Assembly (NCBI GenBank): GCA_964635055.1
Contig: CAZWMT010000032.1
Coordinates: forward strand, 1 to 64,000
Source: JAEUJM01 sp964635055
Lineage (GTDB): Bacteria; Actinomycetota; Acidimicrobiia; Acidimicrobiales; DATDAH01
DNA: 64,000 nt
Direction of reading: 5' to 3'
Every line of letters begins with the position of its first letter. Position 1 is the stretch's first letter. Positions 1 to 7,713 of this stretch are shown piece by piece. The notes beneath the pieces were generated by a model. It did not search any database. It saw only the letters and a program-made list of their open reading frames with translations, and was not told the origin of the DNA. The position numbers were made by a program, and so were the translations under genes.

Positions 1-49
1 GAAGAGCACAACCGACCTTGACTCGTGCTCACACAGGGATGGTGGACCA

Positions 50-258
50 ATGAGCCCGAGCGACGCGGGCGTGGCCCGAGCGGCCTGTGTGGCCCGAACG
101 TACGGCGGGCGGCCCGCCAGCGTGGCGGAGCGCACGACGATCGACGGAGCGAGGAGCGCACGACCATGAGCCCCTGGGAAGAGGGCGTGGCCCGAGCGGC
201 CCGCCGCCTCCGCTGCCGAACGGACGACGAGCGAAGCGAACGAGAGCGGGAGCCATGA
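50..258 (+). repeat. Module A repeat: two chained mini-ORFs leading into the DinB gene
   Basis: Two short frames follow each other: 50-169 (39 codons, begins MSPSDAGVARAA) and 166-258 (30 codons, begins MSPWEEGVARAARR, ends REREP). Each stop overlaps the next start as ATGA: the first stop lies on the second ATG, and the second stop lies on the DinB ATG at 255. The peptides share the core GVARAA with the mini-ORFs at 16015-16160 and 49844-49977. The arrangement fits translational coupling; the peptides themselves look arginine-rich and unstructured, so I infer a cis role (delivering ribosomes) rather than a protein function. Confidence 0.7.
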
Positions 259-809
259 GTCACGACCCCCAGATCGAGCCGGACGAGAAGGACTGGACGT
301 GGGTGCTCGACCGGCCATGCCCGGAGTGCGGGTTCGAGGCGTCGGACCACCAGCGTGACCGGCTGGGCAAGGCGGTGCGCCGCGTCGCGCTGCGGTGGCG
401 CCCCCTGCTCGACCGCCCGCTGGCCGAGCAGCGGCCCCGGCCGAACCAGTGGTCGGCGCTGGAGTACGGGGCCCACGTGCGCGACGTGTTCACCATCTGC
501 CTGGGGCGCCTCCGCAAGATGCTCGACGAGGACGATCCCACCTTCGAGAACTGGGACCAGGACGCCACCGCCTTCGAGCAGGACTACGGCGCCCAGGATC
601 CCTTCGAGGTGGCCCGCCAGATCGAGAGCGCGGCGATCGCCTTCGCCGAGGCCTACGACGCGGTCGAGGACGAGCAGTGGGGTCGCACGGGCACGCGATC
701 CGACGGCGCCCGCTTCACCGTCGAGTCGTTCGGCCGCTACGTGCTGCACGACCCCTGGCACCACGTCTGGGACGTCGAGCAGGGCTACGACGCCCTCGAG
801 TCCCGCTGA
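255..809 (+). CDS. DinB-fold metal-binding protein
   Basis: The 184-residue product has the four-helix DinB/YfiT layout. A CPEC pair lies at residues 22-25, then PNQWSALEYGAHVRD (H74), and near the C-terminus YVLHDPWHHVWDV (H165, H169, H170). H74 together with H165/H169 matches the spacing of the metal-binding histidine triad of the family. Actinobacterial members are often mycothiol-dependent transferases or isomerases, but the substrate cannot be read from sequence. I chose the ATG at 255 because homologous sequence starts there and the upstream frame belongs to the mini-ORF repeat, which ends on this ATG with an ATGA overlap. The open frame can be extended to 87, but that stretch reads as repeat sequence. 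Confidence 0.75.
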   Translation: MSHDPQIEPDEKDWTWVLDRPCPECGFEASDHQRDRLGKAVRRVALRWRPLLDRPLAEQRPRPNQWSALEYGAHVRDVFTICLGRLRKMLDEDDPTFENWDQDATAFEQDYGAQDPFEVARQIESAAIAFAEAYDAVEDEQWGRTGTRSDGARFTVESFGRYVLHDPWHHVWDVEQGYDALESR

Positions 810-893
810 GGTCGGCGCAACCGCCGGCCACCTACGCCGGCGGCGGGACCCGAAGACCGCTCGATGTTCTCGATCCGACCCCTCGGAAGCGAC

Positions 894-1133
894 GGTTCTC
901 GAGGCAATAGCGGGCGGGATCCGGGGGCCATTGCCTCGAGTTGGGCGGTCCCCGGTTCTCGAGGCAATGCCTGGCGGGATCCGGGGGTTATTGCCTCGAG
1001 TTGGGCGGTCCCCGGTTCTCGAGGCAATGCCTGGCGGGATCCGGGGGTTATTGCCTCGAGTTGGGCGGGCGCCGGTTCTCGAGGCGATGCCTGGCGGAAC
1101 CCGGGGGTCATTGCCTCGAGTTGGGCAGTGATC
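894..1133. repeat. Four tandem 60-base hairpin repeats
   Basis: Four head-to-tail units of exactly 60 bases start at 894, 954, 1014 and 1074. Each contains CTCGAGGCAAT, a short GC-rich middle and ATTGCCTCGAG, so each unit can fold into a hairpin with 10-11 paired bases. Units 2 and 3 are almost identical; units 1 and 4 differ by a few bases, mostly in the loop and in one arm (GCGAT in unit 4). The array fills most of the 371-base gap between the DinB gene and the nucleotidyltransferase, which converge here. A related perfect 17-base-pair hairpin occurs at 8084-8122. Confidence 0.85.
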
Positions 1134-1180
1134 GGCCGTCGGTTCCGAACACCCACCGTGGTGTCAGGGCTCGAGGTCGC

Positions 1181-1717
1181 TCAGGCGATCGGCCCGTCGT
1201 CCTCCAACGCCTCGTCGATGCTGGCGGCGAGCGATGTCGGGTCGATCGCGGGGTAGCGGTACAGGTCGTCTCGGATTCGCGCCCATTCGGCTCGGATCGC
1301 GTCGGGGGTGACCAGTCCGCCGGCGAGCAGGTCCCGTACGTCGCGCCGGTCCCGTTCGTGGCCGCGTTCGATCTTGGCCAGCGCCTGCGCCACCAGGTCG
1401 AAGTTGCGGTAGGTCACGGCGCCGACTCGATCGACGAGCGGCGATCGGTCCTCCCACCCGTCGCTCACCGGGATGAACAGGTCGGGCGAAGCCAACTCGA
1501 CGTTGACCTCGAGCGCCTCCTTGATGGCCGGGATGGCGCGCAGCACGTCGCCGCGGTCGGGATCGATCTTGATGTCGATGTCGATGGTGGCGTCCCGGAA
1601 ACCCGCGAGCAGCGCGGTGGCCCCGCCGGTGAAGTAGACGGTGGTCGGCTGCCGGGTGCTGTTAGCCAGGCGGGCCATGAACGACCGCAGGCGGGCCAGG
1701 TCGGTCAGGCGGCGCAC
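1181..1717 (-). CDS. Nucleotidyltransferase-fold protein (DUF6036-like), possible toxin
   Basis: 178 residues from a GTG start. Near the N-terminus is TVYFTGGATALLAGFRDATIDIDIKI. This is the GG...DxD arrangement of the minimal nucleotidyltransferase fold used by AbiEii/MNT-type proteins. The rest is helical and charged. Its start overlaps the end of the upstream gene (1705-1977) by 13 bases, so the two are co-translated. Such pairs are often toxin-antitoxin modules in which the nucleotidyltransferase modifies tRNA or a partner; that role is inference here. The GTG at 1717 fits the fold because the preceding frame is only open as a shadow of the neighbour. Confidence 0.6.
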   Translation of the reverse strand: MRRLTDLARLRSFMARLANSTRQPTTVYFTGGATALLAGFRDATIDIDIKIDPDRGDVLRAIPAIKEALEVNVELASPDLFIPVSDGWEDRSPLVDRVGAVTYRNFDLVAQALAKIERGHERDRRDVRDLLAGGLVTPDAIRAEWARIRDDLYRYPAIDPTSLAASIDEALEDDGPIA

Positions 1718-1977
1718 GCCAGTGCCCGCTCGAAGCTGACGAGACGGCGCACCAATGCGTTGTACCGGCTGTGGGCCGAGTCGGCGCCGTCCCCGGCGAG
1801 CAGCTCCCACAGGCGGTGGTCGGCCTCGTCGAGCGGGTGCGGCACCGTCACGCCGAGCTGACCAAGGCGCGTCGTGCCGATCGAGACGAGGAGCGCTTCG
1901 GCGGTGACGCGGCCGGCGGCCAGGTCGGCGAGCCCTTGACGCACCAGATCGCCCCCTGGCAGCGCGGCCCACTCCAT
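1705..1977 (-). CDS. Small helical protein paired with the nucleotidyltransferase
   Basis: 90 residues starting MEWAALPGGDLVRQGLADL. It is acidic and predicted helical, and includes the motif HSRYNALVRRLVSFERA near the C-terminus. I do not recognise a named family. Its reading frame overlaps the downstream nucleotidyltransferase by 13 bases, which implies translational coupling and a matched dose of the two products. An antitoxin or specificity partner is the simplest reading. The ATG at 1977 is the only good start, and an operon promoter should lie between here and 2157. Confidence 0.55.
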   Translation of the reverse strand: MEWAALPGGDLVRQGLADLAAGRVTAEALLVSIGTTRLGQLGVTVPHPLDEADHRLWELLAGDGADSAHSRYNALVRRLVSFERALACAA

Positions 1978-2156
1978 GGCGCGGAGTCTACGAGTCGGAT
2001 TGTCAGAGGCACCGACGAGCGCGGTCCGAACTCATGCTGGTGCTGCTGCGGGACGAGAGGCGGTCTCGCCCGGTTTGCCGCGGAACATGAGATCGAGAAC
2101 TGCGCGAAGGCGAATCCCGTGATGGTTCCGACGGGAGCGGTCTTGCTCAGGACTGA

Positions 2157-2603
2157 TCAGCGGGCGGCGCGCATGGCGAGCCGGCGGACGTCGAGGGGCT
2201 CGCCCGTCGCCTCGTCGACGACCAACGGACGCACCCGTTCGCCGGACTCTCGGTCGGCGAGCTCGATGGGCGCCGCTTCGCCGTCTGGCCACAGCCAGTC
2301 CTCGCCCCAGCGCCACATCGCGGCCAGCACGTCCCAGAAGGCGCGGCCCTTGTCGGTGAGGCGGTACTCGTAGCGGGCGGGGCGCTCCTCGTAGGCGACC
2401 TTCACCAGCAGGCCCTCCTCGACCAGCCGGCCGAGCCGTTGCGACAGCACGGCGCGGGGCACGCCGAGAGCTTGCTGGAACTCGTCGAAGCGGCGCCGGC
2501 CGGCGAACGCCTCGCGCATGACCAGCGGCGTCCACCAGTCGCCGATCAGGTCGGTGGTGCGGGCGATGGGGCAGGGCGCGTCATCGAACCGGGTGCGGCG
2601 CAC
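2157..2603 (-). CDS. HxlR-family winged helix-turn-helix regulator
   Basis: 148 residues from GTG 2603. The product opens VRRTRFDDAPCPIARTTDLIG, the typical N-terminal cysteine-containing segment of HxlR proteins. It continues with DWWTPLVMREAFAGRRRFDEFQQALG (helix-turn-helix) and SQRLGRLVEEGLLVKVAYEERPARYEYRLTDKGR (wing). HxlR proteins respond to aldehydes, reactive electrophiles or redox changes through the conserved cysteine (here in APCPIA). The next genes upstream on the same strand encode a molybdopterin oxidoreductase and its partner, with 180 bases between, so a link is possible but not shown. The frame upstream of 2603 shows no HxlR homology. Confidence 0.85.
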   Translation of the reverse strand: MRRTRFDDAPCPIARTTDLIGDWWTPLVMREAFAGRRRFDEFQQALGVPRAVLSQRLGRLVEEGLLVKVAYEERPARYEYRLTDKGRAFWDVLAAMWRWGEDWLWPDGEAAPIELADRESGERVRPLVVDEATGEPLDVRRLAMRAAR

Positions 2604-2783
2604 GTCAGGCCTGGGCCCTGGGTCGAGCAGTTCTGGGAAGGGGTGAGTCGAAGGTGCCGGCTCGATCGTTCCGAGAACCGTTGACCATGTGGACCGTTCG
2701 AGCTCTGGGAAGGCGATCGCCGCGTGGAGCGGTCTGACACTTCCGAGCACGGAGGCTCCGACGGGCACCGCCCGGTGAGCGGG

Positions 2784-3014
2784 TCATCGGTCGGGGCGCT
2801 CCGGGCGGGGCTTGAGGTCGCGGGCCAGGTTGAGGGCGTCCTCGGGGTCGAGGCCGGCCCGGCCGATCAGCCAGCACGCGATGGGCGCCGCCAGGCGCTC
2901 GGACGAGTGTGCGGCCACGCCGGCGAGGTCGAGGAGGACCTCGATCTCGTGGGCCTCGGGGCGCTCGACCCCCAGGTGGTCGGCGAACTCGTCGAGCCAC
3001 TCGTACCCGGTCAC
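2784..3014 (-). CDS. DUF6457-like small protein, partner of the molybdopterin oxidoreductase
   Basis: 76 residues: begins VTGYEWLDEFADHLGVERPEAHE and continues with ILLDLAGVAAHSSERLAAPIACWLIGRAG in substance (an acidic helix followed by a helix rich in small residues). This pattern matches DUF6457, short proteins commonly found beside molybdenum cofactor genes and formate-dehydrogenase-like enzymes. Its GTG start overlaps the oxidoreductase stop as GTGA (3011-3014), so the pair is co-translated. A role in cofactor insertion or enzyme maturation is inferred from the neighbourhood. It ends shortly before the HxlR gene. Confidence 0.65.
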   Translation of the reverse strand: MTGYEWLDEFADHLGVERPEAHEIEVLLDLAGVAAHSSERLAAPIACWLIGRAGLDPEDALNLARDLKPRPERPDR

Positions 3015-5413
3015 GAGCGGACCGCTCCGGCCGCGTCGACCGCAGTGACCGCCCGGCCCGCTTCGAGCGTGTCGACGTCGTCGACCGTAGGGGCTGCTTG
3101 CAGCGGTTCGGCCGCCTCGGCGGTCGAATCGGCCGCAGTGGGACCGACGGCCTCGATGCGGGCGGGCACGTGCTTGTGCAGGGGCGTCCCGGCCAGCCAG
3201 TCGCGGTTGGCGGAGTCGGTCAGTTCGTTGGCGGCCACGCCGTGGACCGTATCGCCGCCCCCCTCGTCGGGGTACGACAGCCCGAGCCCGTTGGGCAGGC
3301 TGCAGTGGCCCGGCAGCAGCGTGTCGGTCACCTCGACCAGCGCCTCCACCGAGCCCCGGTTGGTGGTGACCCGGGCCCAGGTGCCGTCGGCGAGCCCGAG
3401 GCCGGCGGCGTCGGCGGGGTTCATGCGCAGCGCGCCCGACGGGTCCTTCTTCCGCCACGACGGATCGCGGAAGATCGTGTTGGCGGTGGACGAGCGGCGC
3501 TCGCCGGCCGACAGCACGAACGGGAAGGCGGGGTCGGCCGGCCCCGCGGGCTCGGCCTCCAGCGCGGCCAGCTCCTCCAGCAGCTCGGGGATGGCCAGGT
3601 TCACCCGCTTGTCGGCCGTGGCCAGACGGGCCCAGGTCTCGTCGTAGTCGTCGCGGGTGAAGATGATCCCCGAGCGCTTTGCGAAGATGGCGTCGAACAG
3701 GGCGTCGCCGTCGGGGAAGCCGGCCCGCTGCACCGCGCCGGGGTCGGCGAGGAAGCACGTCTGGGCCGCGCCCCACAGCGCCGCCGCCGCCGCGGCGCCC
3801 TCGGGCAGGGTGGGGCCGAGCGTCTCGTACAGGATGATCGGCGCCAACTTGGACAGCTCGGGCCGCTCGCCCAGCAGGCCCAGGAAGGCGGCGGCGTACT
3901 CGCTCCGGCCCGCCGCGGCGGCCTCGTGCAGGGGCGTCAGGTCGACGTCGTCGAGCGTGCCCAGCGCCCGGATGAGGCGGGCGTGGATCTCGGGCTCGGG
4001 GAGCGTGCCCGGAAGCGGGTCGAGCAGCGGCGCCCGCAGCTGGAAGTCGTTCTCGGGGAACTCCAGCGTGAAGAAGGTGGTCTCCCACTTCTCGAACTGG
4101 CTCGCCGCGGGCAGCACGTAGTCGGCCTCACGGGCCGTCTCGGTCAGCGCGACGTCGATGACGACGACCAGGTCGAGGGCCCGCAGCGCCTCACGCATGC
4201 GCTGGCTGTCGGCCAGCGAGTGGACCGGGTTGGCGCTCTCGACCAGCAGGGCCCGGAAGCGATCGGGGTGGTCGGTGAGGATCTCGTCGGGGATGACGTT
4301 GGCGGGGATGAGCCCGGTGATGATGCGATGCCCACCCACCGGCGTGACCTGGCCCGGCCGGCCGCCGCCGCCGAGACCGGACATGCGGGTGTGGATGTTC
4401 ATCCCGCCCCGCTTCGCGAAATTGCCGGTGACCAGGTAGAGCAGCTTCTCGAGGTACGAGTTGAGCGTGCTGTGGGGCGCCTGCTGGATGCCCAGGTCCT
4501 CGAAGATCGACACGCAGCCGGCGGCGGCGATGCGGCGGGCCACGGCGCGCACGTCGTCGGGGGCCACGCCCGCGCGGGCGCAGTAGTCGTCCACGTCGAT
4601 CGACGACAGCAGGTCGAACGGTGCGGCGCGGTTCACCGTGTGCTCGTCGAGGAACGTCTCGTCGGCCAGGCCTTCCTGCAGAACGACCGCCAGCAGCGCG
4701 CTGAGGCAGAAGGCGTCGGTGCCCGGGCGCACCTGCAGGTGGAAGTCGGCCAGGTCGGCGGTCTCGGTCCGACGGGGGTCGATGACCACCATGGCCCGGG
4801 CCGGGTCGTTGGCGATGGCCTTGAGGGTGGTGCGGGCCCGGGGGAAGCCGTGGGACTGCCACGGGTTCTTGCCCACGAACACCGCCACCTCGGCGTGCTC
4901 GAAATCGCCCGTGGTGTGGCAGCGGGACCGGCCGAAGAGCTCGCCGTCCACCCAGAACTCGCCCGTCTTCTCCTGGGCCAGAGCGTTGGACGAGTAGGTC
5001 GAGCCCAGCGCCGCACGGGTCGATCCGCCGTAGGCGCCGCCCAGGTGGTTCCCCTGGCCGCCGCCGCCGTAGTAGAGGATGGTCGACCCGCCGTGGGTGT
5101 CGCGCACCTCGGCGAAGCGGGCGGCCACCTCGGCGATGGCCGTGTCCCAGGCGATGGGCTCGAAGGTGCCGTCGGGTCGGCGGCGCAGCGGCGTGGTGAG
5201 CCGGTCACGGCTGTTCTGGTAGTGGTCGAGGCGCAGGGCCTTCTCGCAGGTGTAGCCCTGCGACGCGGGGTGGGCCTTGTCGCCCCGGATGCGGGCGAAG
5301 CGGCGACCGTCGAGGCGCACCTCGATCCCGCAGTTGATGCTGCACAGGATGCAGGCCGTCTGGTGCCAGGCGTCGGGATCGGTGGCGGCGTCGGTGGCGG
5401 GGGTGTCGGTCAC
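3011..5413 (-). CDS. Molybdopterin oxidoreductase (formate dehydrogenase-like catalytic subunit)
   Basis: 800 residues. Cysteines at 21, 24, 28 and 56 (CILCSINC ... YTC) form the N-terminal [4Fe-4S] site of the NapA/FdhF-type DMSO-reductase superfamily. RSRCHTTGDFEHAEVAVFVG places C165 where the molybdenum ligand cysteine is expected; there is no selenocysteine codon. A molydopterin dinucleotide-binding C-terminal domain follows (FPFVLSAGERRSSTANT, LRMNPADAAGLGLADG). It lacks a Tat signal, so it should be cytoplasmic. The last ~50 residues are an alanine-rich tail. The electron acceptor partner is not encoded nearby. Substrate is uncertain: related stand-alone enzymes are annotated formate dehydrogenase without proof. 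It is followed by the coupled DUF6457 gene. Confidence 0.8.
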   Translation of the reverse strand: MTDTPATDAATDPDAWHQTACILCSINCGIEVRLDGRRFARIRGDKAHPASQGYTCEKALRLDHYQNSRDRLTTPLRRRPDGTFEPIAWDTAIAEVAARFAEVRDTHGGSTILYYGGGGQGNHLGGAYGGSTRAALGSTYSSNALAQEKTGEFWVDGELFGRSRCHTTGDFEHAEVAVFVGKNPWQSHGFPRARTTLKAIANDPARAMVVIDPRRTETADLADFHLQVRPGTDAFCLSALLAVVLQEGLADETFLDEHTVNRAAPFDLLSSIDVDDYCARAGVAPDDVRAVARRIAAAGCVSIFEDLGIQQAPHSTLNSYLEKLLYLVTGNFAKRGGMNIHTRMSGLGGGGRPGQVTPVGGHRIITGLIPANVIPDEILTDHPDRFRALLVESANPVHSLADSQRMREALRALDLVVVIDVALTETAREADYVLPAASQFEKWETTFFTLEFPENDFQLRAPLLDPLPGTLPEPEIHARLIRALGTLDDVDLTPLHEAAAAGRSEYAAAFLGLLGERPELSKLAPIILYETLGPTLPEGAAAAAALWGAAQTCFLADPGAVQRAGFPDGDALFDAIFAKRSGIIFTRDDYDETWARLATADKRVNLAIPELLEELAALEAEPAGPADPAFPFVLSAGERRSSTANTIFRDPSWRKKDPSGALRMNPADAAGLGLADGTWARVTTNRGSVEALVEVTDTLLPGHCSLPNGLGLSYPDEGGGDTVHGVAANELTDSANRDWLAGTPLHKHVPARIEAVGPTAADSTAEAAEPLQAAPTVDDVDTLEAGRAVTAVDAAGAVRS

Positions 5414-5462
5414 CGGGTTAGTTCAACAAACAGACTCACGGCCGTCAAGGGCAGGGACTCCA

Positions 5463-5575
5463 GGCGAACCGGATGCCGGGGGCGCCCCGGGGGGTGGTGA
5501 CGTTGCGGAGCGGAGCGGAGCCGCGGTGGAGGCGAACCGGATGCCGAAGGCGCCCCGAGGGACGAGGGGCCAATG
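5463..5575 (+). repeat. Module B repeat, two copies, ending at an isolated ATG
   Basis: GGCGAACCGGATGCCG starts copy one (5463) and copy two (5531). Copy two continues with GCGCCCCGAGGGACGAGG and reaches ATG at 5573, which is followed directly by TGA. The intervening GCGGAGCGGAGCGGAGC also occurs in the copies at 12335-12436 and 13614-13950. At those loci the cassette sits directly before a gene start; here it lies 64 bases before the TetR gene and its ATG is dead, so it looks like a relic or a recently displaced copy. Confidence 0.7.
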
Positions 5576-5614
5576 TGACGTGACGGGCGTCACATCTTTT
5601 CCTTGACGCGGGTG

Positions 5615-5629
5615 TTGAACGGCATTCAA
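5615..5629. promoter_or_regulatory. Inverted repeat, probable TetR operator
   Basis: TTGAACGGCATTCAA is a 5-5-5 inverted repeat directly upstream of the TetR gene and downstream of a -35-like TTGACG at 5603. It lies between the divergent oxidoreductase gene (minus strand) and tetR, the usual place for an autoregulatory operator. Binding is inferred. Confidence 0.5.
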
Positions 5630-5638
5630 ACTCTCAAC

Positions 5639-6412
5639 GTGGTTCAGACCGTGGAGCCCACCCCGGCCGGCGCCTCCGGCCGGCGGCAGCGCAACCGACT
5701 GGCGCGCCGCGAGCAGTACCTGCGGGCGGCGATGCGCATCGTCAGCGACGACGGCGTCGAGCGGCTCACCATGCAGCGCATGGCCGACGACCTCGACTGC
5801 GCGGTCGGCACCATCTACACCTACTTCGACTCCAAGGACGCCCTGCTCTCCGAGCTGCAGCGCCTGGCCATCGACCGCATCATCGGGTCGTACCGCACGC
5901 TCGTCGACCGCATCGAGCCCCAACTCGCCGAGCGGGCCGCCGACCCGGGCGAAGCGGCGCTGGCAGGCGTGCTGCTGGGGTTGCGCTTCTGGGTCAGCAC
6001 CGCCGAGGTGTATCCCGAGGAGTCCAACCTCTTCCGGGCACTCACCACCCGTCGCACGAAGATGTCGCCCGACGAGGCCACCCAGATGCTGCCCGCCGCC
6101 TGGCAGCTGTTCGCGCTGGGCACCACCGCCGTCCAGGCGGCCATCGACACGGGAGCCATCTCGCCGGGCAACGCCGGCGAGCGCATGGTCACCGCCGCCG
6201 CCGCGCTCGGGGGCGTGCTGTTGTTGTCCGGCCTCTCGCACTTCGATCCCGACCTCTTCGCCGGCCGGGCCCTCGCGCTCGGCCTGGTCGACGACCTGGT
6301 GCGCGGGTGGGGCGCCGACCCCAAACGTCTGGCGGCGGCGTCGTCGCTGGCCGACGCCCTCGTCGTGGAGGGACCGCTCGTCCCGATGGTCGCCGGCATC
6401 GAGGCCGCCTGA
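5639..6412 (+). CDS. TetR/AcrR-family transcriptional regulator
   Basis: 257 residues if started at GTG 5639. RRQRNRLARREQYLRAAMRIVSDDG, then LTMQRMADDLDCAVGTIYTYFDSKDALLSEL, is a textbook TetR helix-turn-helix. The C-terminal ligand-binding domain is about 190 residues and helical. A TTG start at 5603 keeps the frame open but coincides with a -35-like TTGACG and would place the probable operator inside the coding region, so I prefer GTG 5639 (GTG 5651 is an alternative; transcription may be leaderless). It is divergent from the molybdopterin oxidoreductase, a likely target. The ligand is unknown. Confidence 0.85.
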   Translation: MVQTVEPTPAGASGRRQRNRLARREQYLRAAMRIVSDDGVERLTMQRMADDLDCAVGTIYTYFDSKDALLSELQRLAIDRIIGSYRTLVDRIEPQLAERAADPGEAALAGVLLGLRFWVSTAEVYPEESNLFRALTTRRTKMSPDEATQMLPAAWQLFALGTTAVQAAIDTGAISPGNAGERMVTAAAALGGVLLLSGLSHFDPDLFAGRALALGLVDDLVRGWGADPKRLAAASSLADALVVEGPLVPMVAGIEAA

Positions 6413-6460
6413 CCGAGCGATCAACCCCCAAGATCAACACTGCGGGAACCGGCGAGAGTG

Positions 6461-6508
6461 CCGGGCCTTCGAATCCTCCCAGGAGGGGCGACGACTCGAA
6501 GGCCCGGC
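6461..6508. terminator. Bidirectional hairpin terminator between tetR and the YceI gene
   Basis: GCCGGGCCTTCGA at 6461-6473 pairs perfectly with TCGAAGGCCCGGC at 6496-6508 (13 base pairs, 22-base loop). It sits between the convergent ends of the TetR gene (6412) and the YceI gene (6519). No U-tract follows, as is common in GC-rich actinobacteria. Confidence 0.7.
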
Positions 6509-6518
6509 GCTTGCCGTT

Positions 6519-7103
6519 TCAGCTCTGGGCGACGAGCTCGGTGTCGATCTCGATGGTGATCTTCTTGCTCACCACCACGCCGCCGGTCTCGAGGGCCATG
6601 TTCCAGGTCAGGCCCCAGTCCTCGCGGTCCACCTCGACCGAGGCGCTGAAGGCGATGCGCCGGCCGCCCCACGGGTCGGTGACCGCGCCGAGGTACGCCA
6701 CGTCGAGGCTCACGGCCCTGGTGGTGTCGAGGATGGCGAGGTCGCCGTCGAGCACCCAGTCGTGGCCCTGGCGGCGCACGCCCGTGCCGGTGAAGGTGAT
6801 GGTGGGGTGGTTGTCGACGTCGAAGAAGTCGGCCGAGCGCAGGTGCTCGTCACGGCCGGCGTCGCGGCTGTCCACGCTGGCCACCGCGATCTCGACGGTG
6901 GCGCTCGACTGGGTCGGGTCCTCGCCGATCACGACGGTGCCGCTGACCTCGGGGAAGCGGGCCCGGACCTTGGTGAACACCAGGTGGCGGGCGACGGCGG
7001 TGACCTCGGTGTGGGAGGCGTCGATGGCGTAGGTGCCGGCGGCGGGGATCTCCACGCCGTCGACGGTGCGGGTGATGAGGGCGGGGGCTTCGGTGGTGCT
7101 CAT
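6519..7103 (-). CDS. YceI-like lipocalin-fold protein
   Basis: 194 residues from ATG 7103, with an AAGGACC ribosome-binding site. It reads GTYAIDASHTEVTAVARHLVFTKVR at the start, then ADFFDVDNHPTITFTGTGVRRQG and REDWGLTWNMALETGGVVVSKKITIEIDTELV at the end. These are the conserved strands of the YceI beta-barrel, which binds isoprenoid-type ligands. There is no signal peptide, so this copy appears cytoplasmic, as is common in actinobacteria. It is divergent from a MarR regulator and shares a probable operator with it, so expression likely responds to the MarR ligand (phenolic compounds or oxidants in many systems). Confidence 0.85.
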   Translation of the reverse strand: MSTTEAPALITRTVDGVEIPAAGTYAIDASHTEVTAVARHLVFTKVRARFPEVSGTVVIGEDPTQSSATVEIAVASVDSRDAGRDEHLRSADFFDVDNHPTITFTGTGVRRQGHDWVLDGDLAILDTTRAVSLDVAYLGAVTDPWGGRRIAFSASVEVDREDWGLTWNMALETGGVVVSKKITIEIDTELVAQS

Positions 7104-7132
7104 GGCTGGTCCTTGTCTTTGCGGTGGCAATA

Positions 7133-7174
7133 GTTGTTTCTGCAAATACTAGCAGAGAAACTTGCGTATACAAC
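7133..7174. promoter_or_regulatory. yceI promoter with overlapping MarR-type inverted repeat
   Basis: The arms GTTGTnnnnGCAA (7133-7145) and TTGCnnnnnACAAC-like (7162-7174) face each other. On the minus strand a -35-like TTGTAT (7173-7168) and a -10-like TAGTAT (7151-7146) with 16-base spacing fit inside the repeat and point to the YceI gene. A MarR dimer bound here would cover the promoter. The region is AT-rich compared with its surroundings. Confidence 0.5.
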
Positions 7175-7194
7175 CAATTTCTGGATCGGCTACG

Positions 7195-7713
7195 ATGGCG
7201 TCCGTGACCGGTTGTCCCGCGCCCCTCGACGATCCCCGCCTGACGCTGGCGGGCCTGTTCTTCGAGGCGCACGACGGGCTCACCGCGCACCTGTCCCGGC
7301 GCCTCGAGGTCGAGTTCGGGATGTCACACCAGTCCTTCGAGGTGCTGTTGCGGCTGGGGCGCAGCCCCGACCAGCGCCTGCGCATGAGCGACCTCGCCGC
7401 CCAGGTCACCATGTCGGCCTCTGGGCTGAGCCGCGCCGTGGACCGTCTCGAAGCCGCCGGCCTGGTGAGCCGGGTGGCCTGCCCCACCGACCGGCGCTCG
7501 GTGTACGCCGCGCTCACGCCGGCCGGCCAGGCCCGCATCGACGAGCTGCTCCCGGCGCACCTCGACCACCTCGAGGAGGAGTTCACGGGCGCACTCGACG
7601 CAGCCGACCGCGCCGACCTGGAGCGCATCCTGCGACGCCTCCGCGACCACGTGAACCCCGAGGCGGTACGGGCCAGCACCTTCGCCGACGTCGGCGAGCC
7701 CGAGCCGGCCTGA
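7195..7713 (+). CDS. MarR-family transcriptional regulator
   Basis: 172 residues. LRMSDLAAQVTMSASGLSRAVDRLEAAGLVSRVACPTDRRSVYAALTPAGQ in substance is the MarR winged helix with its DxRS wing motif (DRRS). Flanking helices (LTAHLSRRLEVEFGMSHQSFE and the C-terminal LDHLEEEFTGAL) form the dimer domain. Start ATG 7195 is preferred over the earlier TTG at 7162, which lies within the shared operator. The gene is divergent from the YceI gene and probably represses it and itself. Confidence 0.88.
   Translation: MASVTGCPAPLDDPRLTLAGLFFEAHDGLTAHLSRRLEVEFGMSHQSFEVLLRLGRSPDQRLRMSDLAAQVTMSASGLSRAVDRLEAAGLVSRVACPTDRRSVYAALTPAGQARIDELLPAHLDHLEEEFTGALDAADRADLERILRRLRDHVNPEAVRASTFADVGEPEPA

Noticed and set aside
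894..1133. CRISPR array
   Set aside because: Units are contiguous 60-base repeats with conserved sequence throughout and no unique spacers; no cas genes are present. Hairpin tandem repeat is the better call.
2909..5500. Very long open frame (863 codons) on the plus strand
   Set aside because: It is antisense to the molybdopterin oxidoreductase, which has clear cofactor motifs; the plus-strand product is Gly/Arg/Val-rich and has no motif. High GC leaves antisense frames open.
5603..5638. TTG start of the TetR gene at 5603
   Set aside because: This TTG is part of a -35-like TTGACG, and the added residues would be encoded over the probable operator; the GTG at 5639 is preferred.
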